This document shows, piece after piece, positions 52,901 through 61,586 of a DNA stretch of 64,000 nt. Position numbers and translations under genes: made by a program. Below the pieces are notes generated by a model. That model searched no databases and was not told the origin of the DNA. It worked only from the letters and a program-made list of their open reading frames with translations. Source of the DNA: DASYQD01 sp036005845. Its GTDB lineage: Bacteria > Acidobacteriota > Thermoanaerobaculia > Multivoradales > JAIOJS01. Numbering within the stretch: the stretch's first letter is position 1; the number at the start of each line of letters is the position of its first letter. The stretch covers positions 1 through 64,000 of the forward strand of contig DASYQD010000127.1 in the NCBI GenBank assembly GCA_036005845.1, in the 5' to 3' direction.

Positions 52901-54240
52901 ATGCGCGCCATCGTCGCCGCGTCGAAGAGGTCGGTGGCGTACTCGAGCTCGCCGTGCAGGCCGCCGCCGCGCTCCTCGAGCGTCAGGTGGAGGTCGTACT
53001 TGGCGGCGGCGCGCTCCACCTCGACGAGCTCGAGCTCGAGACCCGCCATGCGCAGCTCGCCGGCGGGCGCGTTCGGCATACCGAAGACCGCCTGGCAGAT
53101 GGGTGCGTAGCTCGCGTGCCGTTGCGGCTGCAGCTCCTCGACCAGCTTGTCGAACGGCAGGTCCTGGTGCTCGTAGGCGCCGAGCGTCGTCTCGCGCACG
53201 CGCGCCAACAGGTCGACGAAGCTCGGATCGCCCGACAGGTCGGTGCGCAGCGCCAGCAGATTGACGAAGAACCCGATCAGCCCCTCGGTCTCGACGCGGT
53301 TGCGGTTGGCGATCGACGAGCCGACGACCACCTGTTCCTCGCCCGACCAGCGGTGGAGGAGCGCGGTGAAGCCGGCGAGCAGCACCATGAAGAGCGTCGC
53401 GCCCTGCTGCCGCGCGAGGGCGCGCAGGCCGTCGGTCATCTCGGCCGGCAGATCGAAGTTGTAGACGGCGCCGCGGAAGGAGGGGAGCGGCGGCCGCGGC
53501 CGGTCGCCGGGCAGCTCGAGCAGCGGCGGCGCGTCGCGCAGGCGCTCGCGCCAGTAGGCAAGCTGGCGCTCGAGCCGCTCGCCGGCGAGCCACTGCCGCT
53601 GCCAGGCGGCGAAGTCGGCGTACTGGATGGGCAGCGGCGGAAGCGGCGACGGCCGCCCGGCGCGGAAGCTGTCGTAGAGCGCGCCCATCTCGGGCACGAA
53701 GACGCCCGTGGACCAACCGTCGGAGACGATGTGGTGCATGGTGACGACGAGCAGGTGCTCGTCGGCGGCGAGGCGCAGCAGGAGCGCGCGCAGCAGCGGC
53801 CCGGTGGTGAGGTCGAACGGCGCGTTCGCCTCCTCCTCGATGCGGCGCCGCGCCAGCAGCTCACGGTCGGGTGAGGCCGCGAGGTCGACCACCGGCAGCG
53901 GCACGTGGAGATGCGCGCTGACCATCTGCACCGGCTCGGCAGCCAGCGCCGGGAAGGTGGTGCGCAGCGCCTCGTGCCGCTCGACGACCGCGTTGAGGCT
54001 GCGCTCGAGCGCGCCGACGTCGAGCGCGCCGCGAAGGCGCACGGCGGCCGGCATGTTGTAGCTGGCGTTGCCGGGGTCCATCTGGTCGAGGAACCAGAGG
54101 CGCCGCTGCGAGAACGAGAGCGGCCGCTCGGCGGCATCCGAGCCCGACCGCGGCCGGATCGAGTCGGTGTCGGTCTCGGCGAGCCCCTCCTCGGCCAGCA
54201 GGTAGGCAAGGAGCTCGGTCTTGTCGCTCTCGTCCACCAT
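49999..54240 (-). CDS. NRPS-2: C-A(FkbM methyltransferase)-PCP module
   Basis: A 1413-residue synthetase. C domain about 40-460 (TMHHIVSDGWSTG near 165). A domain from about 480: A3 TYTSGSTGQPKGV near 648, A4 FGISIWE near 695, A5 NHYGASEMHDA near 788, A7 FKTGDRARW near 880. Between A8 and A10 an FkbM-type methyltransferase is inserted (about 955-1215: FDVGANIGVFALW, YAFEPNPETFAVL, LLKVNVEKAELDVLQG). A10 LTPNGKIDRRAL and PCP FFELGGHSLLATQ (Ser near 1330) follow. The amino-group-anchoring Asp of A4 is Gly (codon 52150-52152), so an acid lacking an alpha-amino group is likely, perhaps an aminohydroxybenzoate. First gene of the operon. Confidence 0.93.
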   Translation of the reverse strand: MVDESDKTELLAYLLAEEGLAETDTDSIRPRSGSDAAERPLSFSQRRLWFLDQMDPGNASYNMPAAVRLRGALDVGALERSLNAVVERHEALRTTFPALAAEPVQMVSAHLHVPLPVVDLAASPDRELLARRRIEEEANAPFDLTTGPLLRALLLRLAADEHLLVVTMHHIVSDGWSTGVFVPEMGALYDSFRAGRPSPLPPLPIQYADFAAWQRQWLAGERLERQLAYWRERLRDAPPLLELPGDRPRPPLPSFRGAVYNFDLPAEMTDGLRALARQQGATLFMVLLAGFTALLHRWSGEEQVVVGSSIANRNRVETEGLIGFFVNLLALRTDLSGDPSFVDLLARVRETTLGAYEHQDLPFDKLVEELQPQRHASYAPICQAVFGMPNAPAGELRMAGLELELVEVERAAAKYDLHLTLEERGGGLHGELEYATDLFDAATMARMAEQLGCLLAGAVARPATPVSELPLLTSDERDRLFAWSEAAPLDAQERLQDQGRLQDLFAAQVERTPDALAASCGGERLTYRELDSRSNRLARHLQALGVGAEVPVAVALERSLDTLVALLAVLKAGGAWVPLDPSYPASHLAFVLADTGAPVLVTRDGLGDRLPPFHGAIVRIDAAADAAAIAARGGGAVASPSTADNLFLVTYTSGSTGQPKGVAVSQRQFLNRFFWNWRDDPFRAGDVICQRTTIGFGISIWELLGGLLRGVPALIVPDEVVQDAPAFVRALAQGGVTHLVVVPSLLRMLLDADVDLAPLGRLRTVSACGEAFGGDLVERFYRRLPAATLRNHYGASEMHDAACHVVPSSAAGAARVPIGRPIANVATYVLDRRLQPQPVGVPGDLYVASPGLARGYLNRPELTAERFVPHPFQPGAVVFKTGDRARWLADGTLEYLGRRDHQVKVHGVLVETSGLEALLRRHPDVRQAAVVAREESPGQVQLTAYVVPRPERAATVGGSERYRLPNGLAVLQINRNETDFLYTEMFEEVMYLKHGITVLPGDTIFDVGANIGVFALWANLRSRGGALYAFEPNPETFAVLRGNSALHGVNAKLFPCALSSAAGSAPFTFYPGFTIMSGLYPDREEEKGVVLSYLHKQGVDEGPAEVLDELLEDRLKTRTFETPLRTLSEVIREQGVERIDLLKVNVEKAELDVLQGLDDADWPKVRQVVLQLHDVDGRLATVTSLLERHGFTVTVDEDFAVEASQHIHYLYAVREARQPDPEVEAAARGPQPDPILGAAELRRYLLERVPEATVPSRFVLLEAMPLTPNGKIDRRALPAVAERRATASVAPRTAEERAVAEIFAAVLRGEHTAVERLGVDDSFFELGGHSLLATQVVSRLRQAFAVDLPLRALFEAPTVAGVAAAVAAAVEKRTRLADDEALALLAEVERMSDAAAAAEHALRIHNETEPLPS

Positions 54241-54569
54241 TCACCCCATGTCGCGGGCAGATCGCCGGATCCGCGATCCGCCGCGCCCGCAGCCAACCGA
54301 TCCTGTGAGGGAGATCGAGCCTGGTGCGAAGAACGCCCGCCATCTCACCGGAAAAGCAACGTTTCCTAGCATAGCCCGCCGACACCCGCGAGAGAAATCC
54401 ATCACAATGAAATCGCTTCCAGAAGGCGCTCTGGAACCGGACGCACCCATACACGCGAAAAACGCGCGGTACTGGTGTCATGGCCGCGATCCGCTCTGCC
54501 ATAATCCGCCGTCCTTCACCCCCGCCTCTCGGCCGCCGCCCTCAGCGTTCGCGGCCGGAGCCGCCGACC
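54241..54569. promoter_or_regulatory. Divergent NRPS intergenic region
   Basis: These 329 bases separate the two divergent NRPS transcription units. On the plus strand CATAAT (54500-54505) is a near-consensus -10 box, with GTGTCA (54475-54480) as a weak -35 at a 19-base spacing. That would put the start of transcription near 54512 and leave about 58 bases of leader. No gene, repeat or convincing operator was found in the rest. A minus-strand promoter must lie here for NRPS-2, but I see no strong candidate. Confidence 0.45.
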
Positions 54570-57500
54570 ATGTCCGAGCCGCCGTCGATCCCGTCGAACC
54601 CGCCGCGCACGCTCTGGCGCAACCTCGTCGAGCTGCTGCGCTCGCGCGCGGCGGCGGAGCCGGAGCGGCTCGCCTACCGCTTCCTGCTCGACGGCGAGAG
54701 CGACGAGGCGCTGGTCACCTACGCCGAGCTCGACCGCGGCGCGCGGACCGCCGCGGCGCGGCTGCAGGGCGCCACGGCGGCGGGCGAGCGGGCGCTGATC
54801 CTCTGCCAGCCGGGGCTCAACTACGTCACCGCCTACTTCGGCTGCCTCTACGCCGGCGTGGTCGCGGTGCCGGTCTACGCGCCGCACGCGACGCGGCTCG
54901 AGCGCGCCGTCGAGAAGCTGCGCGGCATCGTGCGCAGCTGCCGGCCGGCCACGCTGCTGACGACCGCGGCCTACGTGCCGTGGGCGGAGGCGCTGCTCCT
55001 CGGCGACGCCGACTTCCGCGGCCTGCGGCTGGTGGCGGTCGACGCGCTGCCCGCGGAGGCGGAGGCCGAGTGGCAGCCGCCGGCGGTCGAAGCGGAAACC
55101 CTCGCCTTCCTGCAGTACACCTCGGGCTCGACCGCCGAGCCCAAGGGCGTCATGGTGAGCCACGGCAACCTGCTGCACAACCTCGAGATGATCCGCCGTG
55201 GCTTCGGGGTGGGCCGCGACAGCTCGATCGTGAGCTGGCTGCCGCCGTACCACGACATGGGGCTCATCGGTGGCATCCTGCAGCCGCTCTACGCCGGCGC
55301 GCCGGCGACGCTGATGTCGCCGATGCAGTTCCTGCAGCGCCCGCTGCGCTGGCTCGCCGCGGTGTCGCGCTACGGCGCCACGATCAGCGGCGGGCCCAAC
55401 TTCGCGTACGACCTCTGCGTGCAGAAGTGCTCGGCTGAAGATATCGCTGGGCTCGACCTGCATCGGTGGCAGGTGGCGTTCAACGGCGCCGAGCCGATCC
55501 GCGCCGAGACGCTGGAGCGCTTCGCCGCGGCCTTCGCGGGCTCCGGTTTCCGGCGCCAGGCGTTCTTCCCCTGCTATGGGCTGGCCGAGGCGACGTTGAT
55601 GGTTTCCTGCGGCAGTCCGGCGAGCGAGGAGCGCTTCGCCGCCGCGGCGCTCGAGCGCGATGCGGCGATAGCAATGCCGGCGGAGGAACCCGCTGTGCGC
55701 CGGCTGGTGGGCAGCGGGGCGCCGGCGGACGGGCTGCAGGTAGTGATCGCCGATCCGCAAACAGCGGAGCCGCGCGGCGACGACGCGGTCGGCGAGATCT
55801 GGGTGGCCGGGCCGAGCGTTGCGCACGGCTACTGGGGCCGGCCCGACGAGAGCGAGGCCACCTTCGCGGCGCGGCTCGCCGGCGGCGACGGACCGTTCCT
55901 GCGCACCGGCGACCTCGGCTTCCTCCACGGCGGCGAGCTCTTCGTCACCGGCCGCCGCAAGGACCTCATCATCGTCCGCGGCCGCAACCTCTACCCGCAA
56001 GACGTCGAGCGCACCGTCGAGGCCTGCCACCCGGCGCTGCGCTCGGCGGCAGGCGCCGCCTTCGCCGTAGAGGTCGCGGGCGAGGAGCGGTTGGTCGTCG
56101 TGCACGAGCTGGCGCGCTCGCAGCGCCGCGCGCCGGCCGAGGAAGTGGTCGCCGCGGTGCGCGCCGCCGTCGGTGCCGAGCACGACGTCGCCGTCCACGC
56201 CGTGGCGCTGCTCAAGCCGGGGACGCTGCCGAAGACCTCCAGCGGCAAGGTGCGGCGCCGCGCTACTCGCGATCTCTTCCTCGCCGGCGAGCTCGAGACG
56301 CTCGGCGGTTGGGAAGCGACGCCGGCGGATGCGGCGGCGACGGACGGCGCGACGATGGGCGGCGCCGCCGAGGAGCCGCTCGACAACGCAGCGGCGATCG
56401 CGCGCTGGCTGCGCGCGCGCGTTGCGGCGCGGCTGGGAATCCTCGCCGAAGCGATCGCCATCGAGGCGCCCGCTGCGCGGGTCGGCCTCGACTCCCTGCA
56501 GGCCGTCGAGATGACACACGAGATCGAGCGCGCGCTCGGATTGCCGCTGCCGATGGAGACCTTCCTCGGCGAGGCGAGTCTCGAGCAGCTCGCGGCCGAT
56601 TTGCACGCGCGGCTTTTGGACCGTGAAGCGACAGCAGAGGCCGCCACCATTGCGGCGAGCGCGTCCACTGCGGCGACAGCGTCCACTGCTGCGAGCTCTG
56701 TCGCTACCGCGAGCGCAGCCACCACGCCGAGCGCCGACCACCAGCCGTCGCGCGGCCAGCGCGCTCTCTGGTTCCTGCACCAGCTGGCGCCGGAGAGTGC
56801 TGCGTACAACATCGCGCGGACGTTGGTGGTGCGGGGGCCGCTCGACGCCGACGCGCTGGAGCGTGCCTTTCAGCTCCTCGTCGACCGCCATCCTGCGCTG
56901 CGCACCACTTTCGCCGCTGCGCCCGAGGGACCGCGCGCCACCATCGCGGATCGTCTCGAGCTGAAGATCGAGCGCGTCCACGCCGCGGAGTGGAACGAGG
57001 CGATCGTCGCCGCTCGCTTGGTGGAGGAGGCGGAGCGCCCGTTCGACCTCGAGCGCGGGCCGCTGTTGCGCATCTCGCTCCTTGCCCGTTCGCGGGGTGA
57101 GCATCTGCTGCTCGTCGTCGTGCACCACATCGTCGCCGACTTCTGGTCGCTGGCGCTGCTGCTCGACGAATTGCGCCTCGCCTATCCCGCCATCGCCGCG
57201 GGCGAAGCGGTCGCGCTGCCGGCGCGCGGTGGCGACTACCGCCATTACGTCGCTTGGCAGGAGGGGATGCTCGGCGGCGCGGACGGCGAGCAGCTCTTCG
57301 CCTGGTGGCGCGACCGCCTCGCGGCGCCGCCGGCCGATCTCGAGCTACCCATCGACCACCCACGCCCGCGGGTGCAGGGCTTCCGCGGCGGCGTCTCCTC
57401 CTTTGTCGTCGAACCCGACGTCGTACGGCAGCTCGCCGCGCTGGCGCGTGCCGAGGGCGTGACGTTCTACACGCTGCTGCTCGCGGCCTTTCAGACTTTG

Positions 57501-60071
57501 CTCCACCGCTACACCGGGCAGACCGACCTCGTCGTCGGCTCGCCCACCACCGGCCGCAGTCGCGCCGGTTTCGCCGACGTCGTCGGCTACTTCGTCAACC
57601 CGCTGCCGCTGCGCGCCGACCTCGCCGGCGATCCGCCGTTCCTCGACTTGCTGCGCCGCGTACACGGCGGGGTGCTCGACGCCTTCGCGCACCAGGACTA
57701 TCCGTTCCCGCTGCTCGTCGAGCGGCTGCAACCGGAGCGCGCCGGCGGCCGTCACCCCTACTTCCAGACCATGTTCGCGCTGCAGAAGGCGGCGCGGCTC
57801 GACGAGCTGGGGCTGACCGCTTTGGAGCTCGGCGATCGCGCGGCCGAAATGCCCGTGGGCGACCTCACCTTCGCCGCCTGGCCGCTCGAGCAGCGCATCG
57901 CGCAGTTCGAGCTGGTGCTGACCATGGGCGAGTGCGGTGACGGGATGCTCGGCAGCTTCGAGTACGACAGCGACCTCTTCGCCGCGCCCACCGTCGAGCG
58001 CCTCGCCAGCCACTTTTCCAACCTCCTCGCCTCGATCGCGGCGGGGCCGGAGCAGCCGCTGTCGTCTCTCGAGCTACTCGGCGAGGACGAGTGGCGCCGT
58101 GCGCTCGTCGACTGGAACGACACGCGCCTCGAGCAGCCGCCGGCGACGCTTCACGGCCTCTTCGCCGCGCAGGCTGCGCGCACTCCGGACGCGATCGCCG
58201 TGCTCGCCGACGACGGCCGCGCGCTGACCTACGGCGAGCTCGACGCGCGCGCCTCCGTCCTCGCGCATCGCCTGCGCGCCCTCGGCGTCGGTCCCGAGGC
58301 GCTGGTGGGCATCGCCGTCGAGCGCTCGTTCGAGATGTTGGTCGGTCTGCTCGCCATCCTCGAGGCCGGCGGCGCCTACGTGCCGCTCGATCCCGGCTAT
58401 CCGCGCGATCAGCTCCGTCTGATGGTGGAGGACGCGCGGCTGGAGCTGCTGCTCACGCAGTCGCATCTCGCCGCCGCGATGGGCGAGCTCGGTCCGCGCC
58501 TGCTCCTGCTCGACGGCCCCGACTCCGGGTTGCTCACTCGCGAAGCCGCGCCGCCGCTGCCCGACGACGTCACGGAGGACAACCTCGCCTACGTCATCTT
58601 CACCTCCGGTTCGACCGGCCGCCCGAAGGGCGTCATGGCCACCCACCGCGGCGTCTGCAACCACCTGCGCTGGATGCAATCGGCGCTGCCGCTTCACGCC
58701 GGCGACCGCATGCTGCAGAAGTACTCGTTCAACTTCGACGCTTCGGTCTGTGAGCTGTTCGCGCCGCTCCTCGCCGGCGCCTCGCTGCTGCTGGCTCGGC
58801 CCGGCGCCCAGGCGGACGCCGCGTACCTGGTGGAGCTCGTCGCGACCCGTGGCGTGACGGTGCTCGACTTGGTGCCGGCGCTGCTCGAGGTGCTGCTCGA
58901 CGAGCCGGGCTTCGCCGCCTGCAACAAGCTGCGCCGTGTCGTCTGCGGCGGCGAGGCGCTGTCGGCGTCGCTGCGCCGCCGCTTCGCCGAGCGCTGCCGC
59001 GCGTATGGGATCGACGCCGAGCTCTACAACGCCTACGGACCGACGGAAGCGACGATCGGCTCGACCTGCGGCCGCTGCGACTGCGAGGCATCCGACACGC
59101 CGGGAGCGACGACGCCCATCGGCCGCCCGATCGCCAACACGACGGTCTATCTGCTCGACGACCGCATGCAGCCGGTGCCGGTCGGTGCTCGCGGCGAGCT
59201 GTACATTGGCGGCACCGGCGTGGCCCGCGGCTACCTGCACAACCCTGCCGCCACCGCCGAACGCTTCGTGCCCGACGCCTTCAGCCGCAAGCCCGGCGCC
59301 CGCCTCTACAGGACCGGCGACCTCGGCCGCCACCTCGCCGACGGCTCGATCGAGCTCTTCGGCCGCCGCGACGACCAGGTCAAGGTGCGCGGCTTCCGCG
59401 TCGAGCCGGCCGAGGTCGAGGCGGCGTTGCTGGCGCACGAGCGTGTGCGTGAGGCCGTCGTCCTCGCCGCGGACGCGCCAGCCGGCGGCAAACAGCTCGT
59501 CGCCTACGTGGTGCCGCGCGCCGGCGCCGCGCCGCTGCTGCCCGGCGAGCTGCGGGCCCATCTCGAAGGCAGGCTGCCGCGCCCGCTCCTCCCCGCGGCG
59601 TATGCGGTGCTCGACGGGCTGCCGCTGGCGCCGGGCGGCAAGGTCGACCGCCGCGCGCTGCTGCGCCTGCCGGTCGTGCCGGTCGACGGCGAAGCGTCCT
59701 ACGCGCCGCCGCGCCACGCCGTCGACGAGGTGGTCGCCGCCCTCTGGGTCGAGCTGCTCGGCGTGCCGCGAGTGGGGATCGCCGACGAGTTCTTCGCGCT
59801 GGGCGGCCACTCGCTGCTCGCCACCCAGCTCGTCAGCCGCGTGCGCCAGCTCTTCGGCGTCGAGCTGCCGTTGCGCGCGCTCTTCGAGGCGCCGACCGTC
59901 GCCGGGCTGGCCGACGCCATCCTCGCCGCCGAGACGCAGCCCGGCCGCAGCGAGAAGATCGCCCGCGCCTTCCAGCGCGTGCAGGGGATGTCGGCCGAGG
60001 AAGCGAAGCGGCTGCTGGCGCAGAAGCGCGCGCAGCAAGCGCCGCTGGAGCTCGCGAAGGAGCCGGCGTGA
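54570..60071 (+). CDS. NRPS-1: FAAL-ACP-C-A-PCP loading synthetase
   Basis: An 1833-residue synthetase. Fatty acyl-AMP ligase about 10-575: LYAGVVAVPVYAPH, QYTSGSTAEPKGVMVSHGN, WLPPYHDMGLIGG, VAFNGAEPIR and PCYGLAEATLMVS. ACP Ser in RVGLDSLQAVEM near 641. C domain about 720-1160 with HHIVADFWSLA. A domain about 1190-1697: A3 FTSGSTGRPKGV, A4 FDASVCE, A5 NAYGPTEATIGS. My reading of the code is D-A-C-D-V-G-A-I-G plus Lys, which I cannot assign. PCP Ser in FALGGHSLLATQ near 1747. No epimerase or TE is present, so the chain passes to another protein. ATG 54570 is chosen because ATG 54480 lies inside the candidate promoter. The MFS gene follows. Confidence 0.93.
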   Translation: MSEPPSIPSNPPRTLWRNLVELLRSRAAAEPERLAYRFLLDGESDEALVTYAELDRGARTAAARLQGATAAGERALILCQPGLNYVTAYFGCLYAGVVAVPVYAPHATRLERAVEKLRGIVRSCRPATLLTTAAYVPWAEALLLGDADFRGLRLVAVDALPAEAEAEWQPPAVEAETLAFLQYTSGSTAEPKGVMVSHGNLLHNLEMIRRGFGVGRDSSIVSWLPPYHDMGLIGGILQPLYAGAPATLMSPMQFLQRPLRWLAAVSRYGATISGGPNFAYDLCVQKCSAEDIAGLDLHRWQVAFNGAEPIRAETLERFAAAFAGSGFRRQAFFPCYGLAEATLMVSCGSPASEERFAAAALERDAAIAMPAEEPAVRRLVGSGAPADGLQVVIADPQTAEPRGDDAVGEIWVAGPSVAHGYWGRPDESEATFAARLAGGDGPFLRTGDLGFLHGGELFVTGRRKDLIIVRGRNLYPQDVERTVEACHPALRSAAGAAFAVEVAGEERLVVVHELARSQRRAPAEEVVAAVRAAVGAEHDVAVHAVALLKPGTLPKTSSGKVRRRATRDLFLAGELETLGGWEATPADAAATDGATMGGAAEEPLDNAAAIARWLRARVAARLGILAEAIAIEAPAARVGLDSLQAVEMTHEIERALGLPLPMETFLGEASLEQLAADLHARLLDREATAEAATIAASASTAATASTAASSVATASAATTPSADHQPSRGQRALWFLHQLAPESAAYNIARTLVVRGPLDADALERAFQLLVDRHPALRTTFAAAPEGPRATIADRLELKIERVHAAEWNEAIVAARLVEEAERPFDLERGPLLRISLLARSRGEHLLLVVVHHIVADFWSLALLLDELRLAYPAIAAGEAVALPARGGDYRHYVAWQEGMLGGADGEQLFAWWRDRLAAPPADLELPIDHPRPRVQGFRGGVSSFVVEPDVVRQLAALARAEGVTFYTLLLAAFQTLLHRYTGQTDLVVGSPTTGRSRAGFADVVGYFVNPLPLRADLAGDPPFLDLLRRVHGGVLDAFAHQDYPFPLLVERLQPERAGGRHPYFQTMFALQKAARLDELGLTALELGDRAAEMPVGDLTFAAWPLEQRIAQFELVLTMGECGDGMLGSFEYDSDLFAAPTVERLASHFSNLLASIAAGPEQPLSSLELLGEDEWRRALVDWNDTRLEQPPATLHGLFAAQAARTPDAIAVLADDGRALTYGELDARASVLAHRLRALGVGPEALVGIAVERSFEMLVGLLAILEAGGAYVPLDPGYPRDQLRLMVEDARLELLLTQSHLAAAMGELGPRLLLLDGPDSGLLTREAAPPLPDDVTEDNLAYVIFTSGSTGRPKGVMATHRGVCNHLRWMQSALPLHAGDRMLQKYSFNFDASVCELFAPLLAGASLLLARPGAQADAAYLVELVATRGVTVLDLVPALLEVLLDEPGFAACNKLRRVVCGGEALSASLRRRFAERCRAYGIDAELYNAYGPTEATIGSTCGRCDCEASDTPGATTPIGRPIANTTVYLLDDRMQPVPVGARGELYIGGTGVARGYLHNPAATAERFVPDAFSRKPGARLYRTGDLGRHLADGSIELFGRRDDQVKVRGFRVEPAEVEAALLAHERVREAVVLAADAPAGGKQLVAYVVPRAGAAPLLPGELRAHLEGRLPRPLLPAAYAVLDGLPLAPGGKVDRRALLRLPVVPVDGEASYAPPRHAVDEVVAALWVELLGVPRVGIADEFFALGGHSLLATQLVSRVRQLFGVELPLRALFEAPTVAGLADAILAAETQPGRSEKIARAFQRVQGMSAEEAKRLLAQKRAQQAPLELAKEPA

Positions 60072-60145
60072 GCCACGCCTTGAACGAAACCACGCGTTGG
60101 AAAGTGGACCGGCCGCGCGCGTGAGCGCCGGCGAGGAGAGATGAG

Positions 60146-61537
60146 ATGGCGACGGAGACGAGCGTGAGCACGACAGCGGATCCGCCGGGCGGCAAGCAAG
60201 GCCTGCGGCTGCTGCTCGCCGGCCAGTTCACCTCCGTGCTCGGCTCGGCGCTGGTGCGCTTCGCGGTCGGCGTCTGGGTCTTCCAGGCCTCGGGGCTGGC
60301 GACGCAGTTCGCGCTGACCACCCTCGCCGGCACGCTGCCGCTGCTGCTGGCGAGCCCCATCGCCGGCGCTCTCATCGACCGCTGGCCGCGCCGCTTGACG
60401 CTGGCGGCCAGCACCGCCGGCGGGCTCCTCAGCGCGCTGCTGCTCGCCTTCTTCCTGCAGGCCGGTCCACTGCGGCCGTGGCAGGCCTACCTGACGACCG
60501 CGATCGGCGCCCTCTTCGCCGCCTTCGAGATCCCCGCCGTGCAGGCGACGGTGCCATTCTTCGTCGCGCGCGAGAACCTCGGCCGCGCCAACGGCTTCGT
60601 GCAGCTCTCGTGGGGCGGCGGCCAACTGCTGGCACCGGCGATCGGTGGCCTGCTGATCGCCGCGGTGCATCCGCAGGTGGTGGTGGCCATCGCCGGCGCG
60701 CTCTACGTGCTGGCGCTCGGCGCCTTCGCCTTGCTGTCGCTGCCACAGCGCGTCGCGGCGGCGAAGCAGGGCTTCACCGCGGTGCTCGACGACTTCGTCT
60801 CCGGCCTGCGCTACCTCGCCGCGCGGCCGGCGCTGCTCGACCTGATGCTGCTCTTCGCGGTGGTCAACTTCTTCCTCGGCATCGTGCTGGCGCTGTCGGC
60901 GCCGCTCGTGCTCTCGACCTTCTCGCCGGCGGTGCTCGGCGCGGTGATGACGATCGGCGGCTTCGGCATGCTCGCCGGCAGCCTGACGCTCGGGCCGCTC
61001 GGCAAGCGCGGCGGGCCGACGCTGTACGTGCTGCTCGGAACCATCGCCTCCGGCGTGTTTCTCGCCCTCGCCGGCGTGCGCCCCTCGATCCCGCTCATCG
61101 TCGTCGGTTGCTTCGGCGTCTTCTTCTGGGGCCAGGTCGTCGACGGCATGCTGGCCGTGATCTTCCAAACCAAGGTCGCGCCGGAGATGCACGGGCGCAT
61201 CTTCTCGGTGAGCCTGATGATCGGCCAGTCGACGCTGCCGCTGGCGACGCTGGTGGCCGGCCCGCTAGCGGACAAGGTGTTCGAGCCGCGGCTCCTAACC
61301 GGCGGCTCGCTGGCGGCGAGCGTCGGTTCGCTGATCGGCGTCGGCAAAGGGCGCGGCATCGGGCTGATCTTCATCCTCGCCGGCCTGCTCACGCTGCTCG
61401 CCGGCGTGGCGGGCTGGCTGCGGCCGCGCGTGCGGCGGCTCGACGCTGACCTGCCCGACGCGGTGCCTGCGCCCGCGGCGTCGAGCGCGGCGGGCGAGGG
61501 GCTGCTGCCGGCCTCGACGCCGACGGCGGCGACCTGA
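60146..61537 (+). CDS. MFS exporter of the NRPS cluster
   Basis: A 463-residue major facilitator protein of the EntS-like (MFS_3) group, with about 12 helices between residues 20 and 430. The motif-A region is LLASPIAGALIDRWPRRLTL in loop 2-3. A second half with FFLGIVLALSAPLVL and GPLGKRGGPTLYVLLG follows. The last 30 residues are Ala/Pro-rich. The ATG follows GAGGAGAG. It lies 75 bases after NRPS-1 in the same direction and is the obvious candidate for exporting the cluster product, comparable to enterobactin export by EntS. Substrate specificity is inferred only from position. Confidence 0.88.
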   Translation: MATETSVSTTADPPGGKQGLRLLLAGQFTSVLGSALVRFAVGVWVFQASGLATQFALTTLAGTLPLLLASPIAGALIDRWPRRLTLAASTAGGLLSALLLAFFLQAGPLRPWQAYLTTAIGALFAAFEIPAVQATVPFFVARENLGRANGFVQLSWGGGQLLAPAIGGLLIAAVHPQVVVAIAGALYVLALGAFALLSLPQRVAAAKQGFTAVLDDFVSGLRYLAARPALLDLMLLFAVVNFFLGIVLALSAPLVLSTFSPAVLGAVMTIGGFGMLAGSLTLGPLGKRGGPTLYVLLGTIASGVFLALAGVRPSIPLIVVGCFGVFFWGQVVDGMLAVIFQTKVAPEMHGRIFSVSLMIGQSTLPLATLVAGPLADKVFEPRLLTGGSLAASVGSLIGVGKGRGIGLIFILAGLLTLLAGVAGWLRPRVRRLDADLPDAVPAPAASSAAGEGLLPASTPTAAT

Positions 61538-61586
61538 GCCGGCGGCAGCGAGTCGTCCGCGGTTTGGATCGTAAGGAGATGCAGCG

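Noticed and set aside
50950..53874. Long plus-strand open frame (974 codons) opposite NRPS-2
   Set aside because: It is antisense to conserved C-A-methyltransferase motifs, its composition is Arg/Ala/Gly-rich, and it has no domain motif. High GC commonly produces such shadows.
54480..54569. 30-residue N-terminal extension of NRPS-1
   Set aside because: It would overlap the candidate -10 box at 54500-54505 and is Arg/Pro-rich without FAAL similarity.
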